Of a DNA stretch of 64,000 nucleotides, positions 26,805 through 35,997 are shown piece after piece (positions within the stretch are counted from its first letter, which is position 1; the number at the start of each line of letters is the position of its first letter). Both the position numbers and the translations under genes were made by a program. Source of the DNA: Kitasatospora sp. DSM 101779 (GTDB taxonomy: Bacteria > Actinomycetota > Actinomycetes > Streptomycetales > Streptomycetaceae); contig NZ_JAHTIK010000001.1 of assembly GCF_025655475.1 (NCBI RefSeq), positions 8,248,606-8,312,605 on the forward strand, given 5' to 3'. The notes beneath the pieces were generated by a model. The model worked only from the letters and a program-made list of their open reading frames with translations, had not been told where the DNA came from and ran no database searches.

Positions 26805-28216
26805 GCGCCGTGACCCCCGCCGACCCGGACTTCCCGGTCCTCCCCGCCGGGTTCCGGTTCGGCACCGCCACCGCCGCGTACCAGGTCGAGGGCGCCCACG
26901 ACCAGGACGGCCGCGGCCCCTCCATCTGGGACACCTTCAGCCACACCCCGGGCCGCACCCTCGGTGCCGCCACCGGTGACACCTCCTGCGATCACTACCA
27001 CCGCTACCAGGAGGACGTGGCCCTGCTGCGCGGGCTCGGCGTCGACAGCTACCGCTTCTCAATCGCCTGGTCCCGGCTGCTGCCCCGGGGCACCGGCCCG
27101 GTCAACCCCAAGGGCCTGGACTTCTACGACCGCCTGATCGACGAACTGCTGGCCGCCGGGATCCGGCCGGCCGTCACCCTCTACCACTGGGACCTGCCCC
27201 AGGCGCTGGAGGACCGTGGCGGCTGGCGGGTGCGGGAGACGGCCGCGGCGTTCGCCGCGTACGCGGCCCTCGCGGCCGAGCGCTACGGCGACCGGGTGGA
27301 ACGCTGGATCACCCTCAACGAACCGTACTGCTCCGCGTTCGTGGGATACGCCGAGGGACGCCACGCGCCCGGCGCCCGGGAGAGCGGCGGGGCGCTGGCC
27401 GCCGCGCACCACCTGCTGGTCGCCCACGGCCTGGCCGTGCGGGAGCTGCGCGACGCAGCCGCCCGGGAGGTCGGGATCACCCTCAACCTCGACCGCATCC
27501 ACGCCGTCTCCTCCCTCCCCGAGGACCGGGCCGCCCTGCGCCGTGCCGAAGTCCTCCACAACGAGGTGTGGACCGAGCCGCTGCTCGCCGGACGCTACCC
27601 CGCGCGGGAGACGGAGACCTGGGGCGGCCTTGCCGACGGCCCCTGGCGGCGGCCCGGCGACCTGGAGCTGATCGGCGCGCCGCTGGACTTCCTCGGCGTC
27701 AACTTCTACCGTCCGATCACCGTCGCCGCCGCCCCGCACCGCTCCGACGAGGTCGAAGCCCGCACTGCCGTGGACATCGGCCTCACCGAGCTCGACCCGT
27801 ACGGCACGACGCACACCACCATGGGATGGCCGATCGTCCCCGGCGCGCTCACCGAGCTGCTGTGCGGGCTGCACGCCCGCTACCCGCAGCTACCGCCAGT
27901 GTGGATCACCGAGAACGGCGCCGCCTTCGAGGACGAGGTCGCCCCCGACGGGAGCGTCCACGACACCTCGCGCACCGCCTACCTCCACGACCACCTCGCC
28001 GCCGTCGCCGACGCCATCGCGGCCGGCGTCGACGTGCGCGGCTACTACGTCTGGTCGCTGCTGGACAACTTCGAGTGGGCCCGCGGCTACGCGCAGCGCT
28101 TCGGCCTGGTCCGCGTCGACTACGACACACTGACCCGAACGCCCAAGGACAGCTACCACTGGTACCGGGACCTGATCACCGCGCACCGTGCGCGAACGGA
28201 GGAACCTGCGCGATGA
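26801..28216 (+). CDS. GH1 beta-glucosidase
   Basis: This encodes 471 residues from the GTG at 26801, which overlaps the esterase stop by four bases. The family features are FGTATAAYQVEG (20-31), acid/base E174 (TLNEPY) and nucleophile E371 (ITENGAAF), followed by YYVWSLLDNFEW near the C-terminus. No signal peptide is present. It would hydrolyse cello-oligosaccharides left after side-chain removal to glucose. It is the middle gene of a coupled trio, esterase-GH1-GH31. Confidence 0.95.
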   Translation: MSAVTPADPDFPVLPAGFRFGTATAAYQVEGAHDQDGRGPSIWDTFSHTPGRTLGAATGDTSCDHYHRYQEDVALLRGLGVDSYRFSIAWSRLLPRGTGPVNPKGLDFYDRLIDELLAAGIRPAVTLYHWDLPQALEDRGGWRVRETAAAFAAYAALAAERYGDRVERWITLNEPYCSAFVGYAEGRHAPGARESGGALAAAHHLLVAHGLAVRELRDAAAREVGITLNLDRIHAVSSLPEDRAALRRAEVLHNEVWTEPLLAGRYPARETETWGGLADGPWRRPGDLELIGAPLDFLGVNFYRPITVAAAPHRSDEVEARTAVDIGLTELDPYGTTHTTMGWPIVPGALTELLCGLHARYPQLPPVWITENGAAFEDEVAPDGSVHDTSRTAYLHDHLAAVADAIAAGVDVRGYYVWSLLDNFEWARGYAQRFGLVRVDYDTLTRTPKDSYHWYRDLITAHRARTEEPAR

Positions 28217-30495
28217 AGTTCACCGACGGCTACTGGCTGATGCGCCCGGGCGTCACGGCGCGCTACGCCGCCGAGGTCGCCGACGTCCGCACCGGCGAGG
28301 ACCGGATGACCCTCTACGCGCCCGTGAAACACGTGCGCGGCCGCGGTGACACGCTCAACAGCCCACTGCTGACCGTCGAGTGCTGGTCCCCGGCCGAGGG
28401 CGTGATCGGGGTGCGCACCACCCACCACGCCGGTTCGGTGCGGCGCGGGCCGGAGTTCGCGCTGCCCGGCGCCGATCAGGGCGCCGGCAAGGTGCGCCGG
28501 GACGGCGACGTGGTGGAGCTCAGCGCCGGCGACCTGACGCTGCGCGTGGACACCGCCCAGCCGTGGCGGCTGGAGTTCACCGCCGGTGGACGGGTACTGA
28601 CCTCGGTGGGGGAGCGCGGCACCGGTTTCGTCACCGACGCCGACGGTCGCCACCACATGCTCGGACAGCTCTCGCTGGGCGTCGGCGAGCTGGTCTACGG
28701 CCTCGGAGAGCGGTTTACCCCGTTCGTCCGCAACGGCCAGGTGGTGGACATCTGGCAGGCGGACGGCGGCACCAACAGCGAACAGGCGTACAAGAACGTC
28801 CCGTTCCACCTGACCAACCGGGGCTACGGCGTCTTCGTCAACCACCCGGGGAAGGTCAGCTACGAGGTTGGCTCCGAGTCCGTCGGCCAGGTGCAGTTCA
28901 GCGTCGAGGACCAGTCACTGGAGTACTTCGTCGTCCACGGTCCGACCCCAAAGGCGATCCTGGAGCGCTACACCGCGCTCACCGGCCGCCCGGCCCTGCC
29001 GCCGGCCTGGGCGCTGGGCCTGTGGCTGACCACCTCCTTCACCACCGAGTACGACGAGGCCACCGTCAACCGCTTCGTCGGCGACATGGCCGAGCGCGGC
29101 ATCCCGCTGAGCGTCTTCCACTTCGACTGCTTCTGGATGCGCGGGTACCAGTGGAGCGACTTCCGCTGGGACCCGGAAACCTTCCCGGACCCGGCGGGCA
29201 TGCTAGCCAGGCTCAAGGAGCAGGGGCTGCGCATCTGCCTGTGGATCAACCCGTACATCGCGCAGAAGTCGGAGCTGTTCGCCGAGGGCATGCGCGAGGG
29301 CTACCTCGTGCGGCGCGCGGACGGCACCGTATGGCAGTGGGACCTCTGGCAGCCGGGCATGGCCCTGGTGGATTTCACCAACCCCGCCGCCCGCGACTGG
29401 TACACCGGCAAGCTGCGCGCCCTGCTCGCGCAGGGCGTGGACTGCTTCAAGACCGACTTCGGCGAGCGCATCCCCACCGACGTCGTCTGGCACGACGGCT
29501 CCGACCCCGAGCGGATGCACAACTACTACACCCACGTCTACAACCGGGCCGTCTTCGAGCTGCTGCGCGAGGAGCGCGGCGAGGGCGAGGCGCTGCTGTT
29601 CGCCCGTTCCGCCACCGCCGGCGGCCAGCAGTACCCGGTGCACTGGGGCGGCGACTGCGAGTCCCACTTCAACGCCATGGCGGAGTCGCTGCGCGGGGGC
29701 TTGTCCCTCGGCCTGTCCGGCTTCGGCTTCTGGAGCCACGACATCGGCGGCTTCGAGGGCACCCCGACCCCCGCCGTCTTCAAGCGCTGGACACAGTTCG
29801 GCCTGCTCTCCTCGCACAGCCGCCTGCACGGCAGTAAGTCCTACCGGGTGCCCTGGGAGTTCGGTGACGAAGCGGTCGAGGTCACCCGCGAGTTCACCCT
29901 GCTCAAGCACCGCCTCGCGCCCTACCTCCAGCGCGCGGCGCAGCAGGCCCACGCCACCGGCGTCCCGGTGATGCGGGCGATGGTGCTGGAGTTCCCGGAC
30001 GACCCGGCTACCGGCACGCTCGACCGGCAGTACATGCTCGGCGACGACCTGCTCGTCGCCCCGGTCTTCACCGAGGACGGCACGGTCGAGTACTACGTGC
30101 CCGAGGGCACCTGGACCAACATCCTGACCGGCGACCAGGTCACCGGCCCGCGCTGGGTCCGCGAACACCACGGCTTCCACACCCTGCCACTGCTCGCCCG
30201 CCCCGACTCCGTCATCCCGTTCGCGGCGGACGACCAGCGCCCGGTCTCCGCCTGGGCGGAGGGCGTCGAACTGCGCGTCCACGCCTTCTCCGACGGCGCC
30301 GAGCGCACCGTGGTGATCCCGAGCAGCGACGGCCCCGGCGAGAGCGCCCGCTTCCACCTGCGTCGCACCGGCGACCGCCTGCGGGTGACCACCGACAGCC
30401 CGCACTCCTGGCAGTTGCGGACCGGCGGCCCGGGCGGCGCCCTGCCCATCAGCCCGGCCGACACCCACGAGGCGGACCTGCCGTACCCGGCCTGA
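28213..30495 (+). CDS. yicI: GH31 alpha-xylosidase (YicI type)
   Basis: This encodes 760 residues, starting at an ATG that overlaps the GH1 stop (ATGA). The N-terminal beta domain, barrel and two C-terminal beta domains have the layout of YicI. The nucleophile is D415 (FKTDFGERIP) and the acid/base D481 (HWGGDCES), each within one position of those of E. coli YicI. The KTDFGE form of the nucleophile motif is typical of alpha-xylosidases. It would remove non-reducing-end alpha-1,6-xylose from xyloglucan oligosaccharides in the cytoplasm, which is the hallmark step of xyloglucan use. Confidence 0.93.
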   Translation: MKFTDGYWLMRPGVTARYAAEVADVRTGEDRMTLYAPVKHVRGRGDTLNSPLLTVECWSPAEGVIGVRTTHHAGSVRRGPEFALPGADQGAGKVRRDGDVVELSAGDLTLRVDTAQPWRLEFTAGGRVLTSVGERGTGFVTDADGRHHMLGQLSLGVGELVYGLGERFTPFVRNGQVVDIWQADGGTNSEQAYKNVPFHLTNRGYGVFVNHPGKVSYEVGSESVGQVQFSVEDQSLEYFVVHGPTPKAILERYTALTGRPALPPAWALGLWLTTSFTTEYDEATVNRFVGDMAERGIPLSVFHFDCFWMRGYQWSDFRWDPETFPDPAGMLARLKEQGLRICLWINPYIAQKSELFAEGMREGYLVRRADGTVWQWDLWQPGMALVDFTNPAARDWYTGKLRALLAQGVDCFKTDFGERIPTDVVWHDGSDPERMHNYYTHVYNRAVFELLREERGEGEALLFARSATAGGQQYPVHWGGDCESHFNAMAESLRGGLSLGLSGFGFWSHDIGGFEGTPTPAVFKRWTQFGLLSSHSRLHGSKSYRVPWEFGDEAVEVTREFTLLKHRLAPYLQRAAQQAHATGVPVMRAMVLEFPDDPATGTLDRQYMLGDDLLVAPVFTEDGTVEYYVPEGTWTNILTGDQVTGPRWVREHHGFHTLPLLARPDSVIPFAADDQRPVSAWAEGVELRVHAFSDGAERTVVIPSSDGPGESARFHLRRTGDRLRVTTDSPHSWQLRTGGPGGALPISPADTHEADLPYPA

Positions 30496-30517
30496 GGCCC
30501 GCCCCGACGCGAGGCCC

Positions 30518-30539
30518 CGCGCCACCGCACCGTGGCGCG
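30518..30539 (+). terminator. hairpin after the alpha-xylosidase gene
   Basis: CGCGCCAC (30518-30525) pairs perfectly with GTGGCGCG (30532-30539), 22 bases after the stop codon. Confidence 0.65.
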
Positions 30540-30582
30540 TGGCCCCGCCCCCCTTCCGCCCGACCCACGCCCGGACGTGCCG

Positions 30583-30765
30583 ATGCGGAGCCGCACCAAG
30601 CGCCACCTGACACCCGCCGCCCTCGACACCCTGTGGCGCGGCTCCGCCGGCGTGGGATGCCGCCTGGAACACGAGCTGACCGACGGCTGGTTCAACAGCG
30701 CCTACCGCGTCCGCCTGGACGACGGCCGACCCGCCGTCGTCAAACTCGCCCCGCCGCCGAAGCGC
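30583..30765 (+). pseudogene. APH-type phosphotransferase, N-terminal relic
   Basis: An ATG at 30583 starts a frame reading HLTPAALDTLWRGSAG, then LTDGWFNSAYRVRLDDGRPA and VVKLAPPP. This is the first 60 or so residues of an aminoglycoside-phosphotransferase-family kinase, up to the nucleotide-binding lysine (VVKLAPP). The catalytic HGD and DFD motifs are absent, and the frame runs into the 5' region of the next GH31 gene. It is a dead fragment, possibly marking a recombination joint. Confidence 0.65.
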
Positions 30766-30799
30766 CGGTGCACCCGACCGACCCCAAAGGAACCGACCC

Positions 30800-32782
30800 T
30801 TGTCCTACAGCATCCGCGCGGGCGCCCTGGAACGGCACACCGCCGCAGAGATCCTCCGCATCGAGCCCTGGGGACCGGACGCCGTCCGGGTGCGGGCCTC
30901 GTCCAGGACCATCGACCCAACCGCCCCCGGTGCGCTGGAGAACCCGCGGCCCGCCCCGCACGCCGAGGTGTCCGTGTCGGACGACGGCTCCGCCCGCCTG
31001 GTCAACGGCAGCATGGCCGTCGAGGCCGCGGCGTACGGCCGGCTGCGGTTCGTCGATGCCACGTCGGGCCGCGAACTCCTCGCCGAGCGCAGCCCGTATG
31101 CGCACCATGCCGGCTCCCGCGTCCACGCGGCGGGCGGCCGGACGGAACAGTCCTTCGAGGCCTACGACGGCGAACGGCTGCACGGCCTGGGGCAGCACCT
31201 GCACGGGCGGCTCAACCAGAAGGGCTGTGTGATCGACCTCGTTCAGCGCAACACGGCGGCGACCGTCCCCTTCCTGCACTCCTCGCGCGGCTACGGACTG
31301 CTGTGGAACAACCCCGCCACCGGCCGGGTCGAGCTGGGCGCCGACACCACCCGGTGGACCGCCGACGGCGGCGGGCGCATCGACTACTGGATCACCGCCG
31401 GCGACACCCCGGCCCGAATCCTGGACGCCTACACCCGGACCACCGGACGCCCGCCTCTCCTCCCCGACTGGGCCTCCGGTTTCTGGCAGTCGAAACTCCG
31501 CTACCGCACCCAGGACGAACTCCTGTCCGTGGCACGGCAGTACAAGGAACGGGGACTGCCGCTGTCCGTCATCGTCTGCGACTTCTTCCACTGGCCCCGG
31601 ATGGGCGACTGGCGCTTCGAGGAGAGCGAGTGGCCCGATCCCGCCGCCATGGTCAAGGAGCTGTCGGACCTCGGCGTGAAGCTCGCCGTCTCGGTGTGGC
31701 CAACCGTGGAGGCCGACAGCGACGCGTACGACGAACTGCGCTCGGCCGGGCACCTCGTACGGGACGCGGCCGGCGGTCTGCTCACGTTCCCGTGGCCGTC
31801 CCGGTTCGGCGGGGAAGCCCTGATCCGCCCGATGGCGTACTACGACGCCACCCACCCGGGGGCGCGCGCCGCGCTGTGGCAGCGGCTGAACGACAACTAC
31901 CGTTCGCACGGCGTGGCGTGCTTCTGGCTGGACGCCTGCGAACCCGATCTGCCCCCGGGTCTCGCCGAGCGTGCCCTCTACGCGGCCGGGCCGGCGGCCG
32001 AGTCCGCGAACCTCTACCCGCTGGAGCACGCCCGCGCGGTCGCCGACGGCCTGCGTGCGGCGGGCGAGGAGCGGCCGCTGTCGCTGGTCCGCTCGGCGTG
32101 GGCGGGCAGCCAGAAGTACGGGGCCCTGCTGTGGTCCGGCGACATCCCCACGACCTTCGACTCCCTCGGGCGCCAGATCAGGGCCGGGCTGAACGTCGCG
32201 ATGAGCGGCATCCCCTGGTGGAACACCGACATCGGCGGCTTCTTCGGCGGCGACCCGGACGACCCCGCGTACCGCGAACTGCTGGTCCGGTGGTTCCAGT
32301 ACGGCACCTTCAGCCCGGTCATGCGGCTGCACGGAGACCGCGAGCCCAACTACCACGCCTTCGCCACGGAGATGACCGGCGGGCCGAACGAGATCTGGTC
32401 GTACGGGGAGGAGGCGTACGACATTCTCCGGGACCACGTGCTGCTGCGCGAGCGCCTGCGCCCCTACCTGCACGGCCTGTCCGAGGACGCCCACCGCACC
32501 GGCGCCCCGCCGATGCGCCCGCTGTTCTTCGACTTCCCCGAGGACGAGCGCGCCTGGGAGGTGGACGACCAGTTCCTGCTCGGCCCCGACCTGCTGGTGG
32601 CACCCGTGTACGAGGCGGGCGTCCGGGCCCGTCGGGCGTACCTGCCGTCCGGCACCCGCTGGCTCGACCCGGCCACCGGCCGCATGCTGGAGGGCGGAAC
32701 GACGCTCGACGCCGAGGCCCCGCTGGAGCGCATCCCGGTCTTCGTACGGGAAGGCGCCGACGTTGCGACCCGACTCTGCTGA
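30800..32782 (+). CDS. GH31 alpha-glycosidase (second, diverged copy)
   Basis: This encodes 660 residues from a TTG at 30800, preceded by AAAGGAA ten bases upstream. The GH31 nucleophile is D378 (FWLDACEPDL) and the acid/base D448 (LWSGDIPTTF). The nucleophile motif, LDACEP rather than KTDFGE, and the shorter N-terminal domain set it apart from the YicI-type neighbour. It is closer to xyloglucan-active alpha-xylosidase or alpha-glucosidase branches of GH31. No signal peptide is present. The partial specificity difference suggests it handles substrates the first enzyme does not, but the exact sugar is not readable from sequence. Confidence 0.9.
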   Translation: MSYSIRAGALERHTAAEILRIEPWGPDAVRVRASSRTIDPTAPGALENPRPAPHAEVSVSDDGSARLVNGSMAVEAAAYGRLRFVDATSGRELLAERSPYAHHAGSRVHAAGGRTEQSFEAYDGERLHGLGQHLHGRLNQKGCVIDLVQRNTAATVPFLHSSRGYGLLWNNPATGRVELGADTTRWTADGGGRIDYWITAGDTPARILDAYTRTTGRPPLLPDWASGFWQSKLRYRTQDELLSVARQYKERGLPLSVIVCDFFHWPRMGDWRFEESEWPDPAAMVKELSDLGVKLAVSVWPTVEADSDAYDELRSAGHLVRDAAGGLLTFPWPSRFGGEALIRPMAYYDATHPGARAALWQRLNDNYRSHGVACFWLDACEPDLPPGLAERALYAAGPAAESANLYPLEHARAVADGLRAAGEERPLSLVRSAWAGSQKYGALLWSGDIPTTFDSLGRQIRAGLNVAMSGIPWWNTDIGGFFGGDPDDPAYRELLVRWFQYGTFSPVMRLHGDREPNYHAFATEMTGGPNEIWSYGEEAYDILRDHVLLRERLRPYLHGLSEDAHRTGAPPMRPLFFDFPEDERAWEVDDQFLLGPDLLVAPVYEAGVRARRAYLPSGTRWLDPATGRMLEGGTTLDAEAPLERIPVFVREGADVATRLC

Positions 32783-33223
32783 CATCTTCTCAAGCCCGAC
32801 AGAGTCGACCGACGCCGAGCACCCGTACGTCCATCCCGCCTCGTGCCTCGCCGCGGGAACGATCCAGGGGACCGCCCGTCCCCTGCCGGTGGGCCGATCA
32901 GCAGGTCTACTTCCACCAGGCCTACGAACCGACCGATCGCGACCGTCACGACATGGCGCAGCCCCGACAGGCCTTCGGCATCGCCACCCACGTCTGACCC
33001 GCACTCCAGGGCGCCCGAGTCCGACCCTGTGCGGCCGGACCGCGCGGTGCTGCTGGTCCCGCACCACGGACCCGGCGTGGATCAGGATGCGCTCCCCGCC
33101 GGAGTAGCAGCGGATCCTCGCCCGTGTGCGCCAGGCCGGGGCGCCCGCGCAGCGGCTCGGACGTCCCGCTGTGACGGCTCCTGTCGAGCCCGAGCCCGCT
33201 GGACCGCGGCACACCGGTCCGCC
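32783..33223. other. non-coding stretch between convergent genes
   Basis: No gene is supported. One frame at about 32896-32997 ends in a plausible protein tail (QQVYFHQAYEPTDRDR) but has no start and no recognised family, so I treat it as possible debris. Confidence 0.4.
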
Positions 33224-33275
33224 CCGACTGCAGGGGTCCTGCTCCTGCGGGTCGGAGCGGGACCCCTGCAGTCGG
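33224..33275. terminator. long hairpin between convergent genes
   Basis: A perfect 16-bp stem (33224-33239 with 33260-33275) encloses a smaller inner hairpin. It lies 8 bases past the stop of the minus-strand GH36 gene and could also stop read-through from the GH31 gene. Confidence 0.8.
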
Positions 33276-33282
33276 CGGAGGA

Positions 33283-35427
33283 CTACGTCTGCGAGGCCGA
33301 TGGCTGCGCCTGCGCCTCGACCACCAACGCGTGGCCGGGACGGTTGGTCAGGCCCGGGGCTGCGAGGCCGACTTGGGCGAGGTAGCGGCCGGTGAGGGTG
33401 AGTGCGGTTGTACGCCGTGCCCAGGCGGGCCAGGTGTCCTCGGGGGAGGAGAGTTCGGGGCGCACCTGCAGGGCGTAGCGGGTCTCGAGGTCCAGGCCCG
33501 GGAGGCGTACGGGCGCGCCGTTCTCGGCGACGGAGGTGTCCAGTTGGACGTAGGCGAAGACGGCGTGGGTCCGGTCCCGCGAGACGACGCCGTGGACCCA
33601 GGCGGCCGGGTCGGGGTGGTCGGTGCGGACGACGTCGCCGCCGTGGAGCAGCGGGCGCAGCTGCTTGTAGGCGCCGACCCAGGCGGTGAGCGTGTTCAGG
33701 TCGTCCTGCGACCAGCTAGAGATGTCGGATTCGATGCCGGCGTGGCCGAACAGGGCGGTGGCGCAGCGGAAGGCGAGTGCGGTGTCGCGGTGGCTGATGT
33801 GGGCGGGGGCGGAGCCGACGTGGGAACCGATCAGCTCGTAGGGCAGCAGCAGGCCGGTCCAGCGCTGGATGGCCTGGCGTTCGATCGGGTCGATGTTGTC
33901 CGATCCCCAGATCCGGTCGGTGCGTTCGAGGATGCCGAGGTCGGCGCGGGCCCCGCCGGAGGAGCAGGACTCGATCTCCAGCCCGGGGTGGCGGCCGCGC
34001 AGTTCGTCCAGGAGCCGGTAGACCGCCGTGGTCTGGGCGTGTACGCCGGGTCGGCCGTCGTGGACGGCGTCGGCGAGGTCGCGGTTGTGGTCCCACTTGA
34101 TGTAGTCGATGCCCACATCCCCGACGAGGGTGCTGATCCGCTCCAGCACGTAGGCACGGGCGTCGGGGTGCGCGACGTCCAGGACGTGCTGACTGCGCTG
34201 CTCGAACGGGAGGCGGTCGGGGTCGGCCAGGAACCAGTCGGGGTGGGCGCGGGCCAGGTCGGAGTCGGGGTTGACCATCTCGGGCTCGAACCAGAGGCCG
34301 AACTGCATGCCGAGGCCGTGGACGTGGTCGGCGAGCGGGCGCAGGCCGTCGGGCCACACCTTCTCGTCGACATACCAGTCGCCGAGGCCGGCCCGGTCGT
34401 GGCGGCGGTGGCGGAACCAGCCGTCGTCCACGACGAACCGCTCCACGCCGACCTGCGCCGCGGTCTGTGCGAGGGCGCGCACCCGCTCGGGGTCGTGGTC
34501 GAAGTAGACCGCCTCCCAGATGTTCATGGTGACCGGCCGGGCGGAGTGCGGGTGCCGTGGCCGGGCCCGGAGCATGTCGTGGAACCCTCGGCTGATTCCG
34601 TCCAGACCCGTGCCGGAGGTCGCGAAGTACACCCACGGGGTTCGGTAGGACTCGCTCTCCGCCAGCCGGATCTCACCCGCGTCCAGCAGCTCGCCGCCAC
34701 CGAGGACCGTCGTCCCGTCGGCCAGCCGCTCCGCGTACTCGACGTGGTTGCCGCTCCAAGCGGGATGCACGCCCCAGACCTCGCCGTGCCGGAAGCCGAA
34801 GCCTTCGGCACCGGCGATTAGCAGCCCGGCGTCGAAGCCGGTGCGGCCGCGCCGGCTCTCCCTCGACCACACGCCCTGCCGCAGCGGGGAGCGCTGGGGG
34901 GAGCGCTCACGGGCCCAGCGGCCCGCGAAGTCCAGCAGTTCCGCGGCGTGGGCGGGCACCGGCAGCACGCACGCCAGCACGTCCAGGGTGTAGGCGTCCG
35001 TGGCCGTGTTGGTCAGGGTGTGGCGCATCCGCACCACGCCCTGCTCCGTCAGGTGCAGCTCGGTGTCCAGCGCGAGCCCCGCGCCGGGGTCCAGGGCCCG
35101 CACGTGGACGGTGCCGCCCCGGCCGTCCTGGGCGCGTACGGTGACCGGTTCGGCGAGCTCGAAGCGCAGGGGGCGGACCCGGCCGTCGCGGTGCCCGGCG
35201 AGGGTCGGACGTCCGAACCAGCCCCAGCCGCGCCCCTGGGAGGGCATCAGGCTCCCGGCCTGGTGGCGCGAGGTTCGCCCCAAGGCGTCGAGCACCTGCG
35301 CGGCATCGTCGGCGCGGAAGCCGGGATCGACGCCCCAGTGCAGCACCCGGGGCATCTCGGGTCCGGTGGCGTCGAGCGCGAGGGCCGTGTCACCAGCCGA
35401 CAGCACGACGAGGTTCGCCTCGGTCAT
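33283..35427 (-). CDS. GH36 alpha-galactosidase (second copy, diverged)
   Basis: This encodes 714 residues. The ATG at 35427 has GAGGAC upstream; the longer open frame before it is not protein-like. An N-terminal beta-supersandwich leads to a GH36 barrel with FVVDDGWF (331-338), nucleophile D446 (YIKWDHNRD), CSSGGARAD (488-496) and acid/base D510 (IWGSDNID). The spacing fits classical bacterial alpha-galactosidases closely, while the GH36 at 13696-15837 is more divergent. There is no signal peptide. It is transcribed toward the locus and closes it on the right, removing alpha-galactose from galactomannan- or raffinose-type oligosaccharides. Confidence 0.93.
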   Translation of the reverse strand: MTEANLVVLSAGDTALALDATGPEMPRVLHWGVDPGFRADDAAQVLDALGRTSRHQAGSLMPSQGRGWGWFGRPTLAGHRDGRVRPLRFELAEPVTVRAQDGRGGTVHVRALDPGAGLALDTELHLTEQGVVRMRHTLTNTATDAYTLDVLACVLPVPAHAAELLDFAGRWARERSPQRSPLRQGVWSRESRRGRTGFDAGLLIAGAEGFGFRHGEVWGVHPAWSGNHVEYAERLADGTTVLGGGELLDAGEIRLAESESYRTPWVYFATSGTGLDGISRGFHDMLRARPRHPHSARPVTMNIWEAVYFDHDPERVRALAQTAAQVGVERFVVDDGWFRHRRHDRAGLGDWYVDEKVWPDGLRPLADHVHGLGMQFGLWFEPEMVNPDSDLARAHPDWFLADPDRLPFEQRSQHVLDVAHPDARAYVLERISTLVGDVGIDYIKWDHNRDLADAVHDGRPGVHAQTTAVYRLLDELRGRHPGLEIESCSSGGARADLGILERTDRIWGSDNIDPIERQAIQRWTGLLLPYELIGSHVGSAPAHISHRDTALAFRCATALFGHAGIESDISSWSQDDLNTLTAWVGAYKQLRPLLHGGDVVRTDHPDPAAWVHGVVSRDRTHAVFAYVQLDTSVAENGAPVRLPGLDLETRYALQVRPELSSPEDTWPAWARRTTALTLTGRYLAQVGLAAPGLTNRPGHALVVEAQAQPSASQT

Positions 35428-35706
35428 TTCGTCCTCATTCAGGGGATGGTCCTGGTCCGGTGCCCGGCGGGCGCCACGCCGCACCCTCGGCAGCACGGTG
35501 GCCGTGGAACACGGGGGTGATGCGGTCACCGCAGCGGTCAACGAGCCGTGGCCGGCGCGGAAGACTCCTCGTCCGCCTGGAGCACGGCCGGAGGCATCCG
35601 GCCACGGGCAGGTTCGGTTCTCATTGGTTCGGTTGGCGCTCACAAGATGCCCTGGCCGCCACGCTCCGGAGGCCGGCCGGGGCGGGCCGATCGTCCCTCG
35701 GGCGCG

Positions 35707-35997
35707 TCATGGCGCCGATGCGTCGACGATCCGTTCGAAGAAGAACTCGTGCTTGAGGAAGGAGACGTCGTACTCGCGACCCGGGTACGGCGGGATCAGC
35801 TGAGCGGCCTGGAACAATCGCCAGCCGTCCCGGAGCGCCGCCACCCCCGTCTCGTACGGCGGCTCGTCGCTGTCGCCGGTGGTGGGCGAGGTGCGGCCGG
35901 TGCCGTCGTACCTCGCCCAGCCGACGACGTAGGAGTCCAGCGCGGAGCTGGACAGGTAGAGAACAAGTACCTGCTGCCGGGCCGAGTCGGTCCTCAT
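35707..35997 (-). CDS. small protein coupled to the PhyH dioxygenase
   Basis: This encodes 96 residues. The ATG at 35997 overlaps the dioxygenase stop (ATGA) and GGGGAAG lies upstream, so it is translationally coupled. The protein has no signal or membrane segment and is rich in Tyr and Phe (GWRLFQAAQLIPPYPGREYD, FLKHEFFFERIV). I do not recognise the family. Its place suggests an accessory role to the dioxygenase. Confidence 0.6.
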   Translation of the reverse strand: MRTDSARQQVLVLYLSSSALDSYVVGWARYDGTGRTSPTTGDSDEPPYETGVAALRDGWRLFQAAQLIPPYPGREYDVSFLKHEFFFERIVDASAP

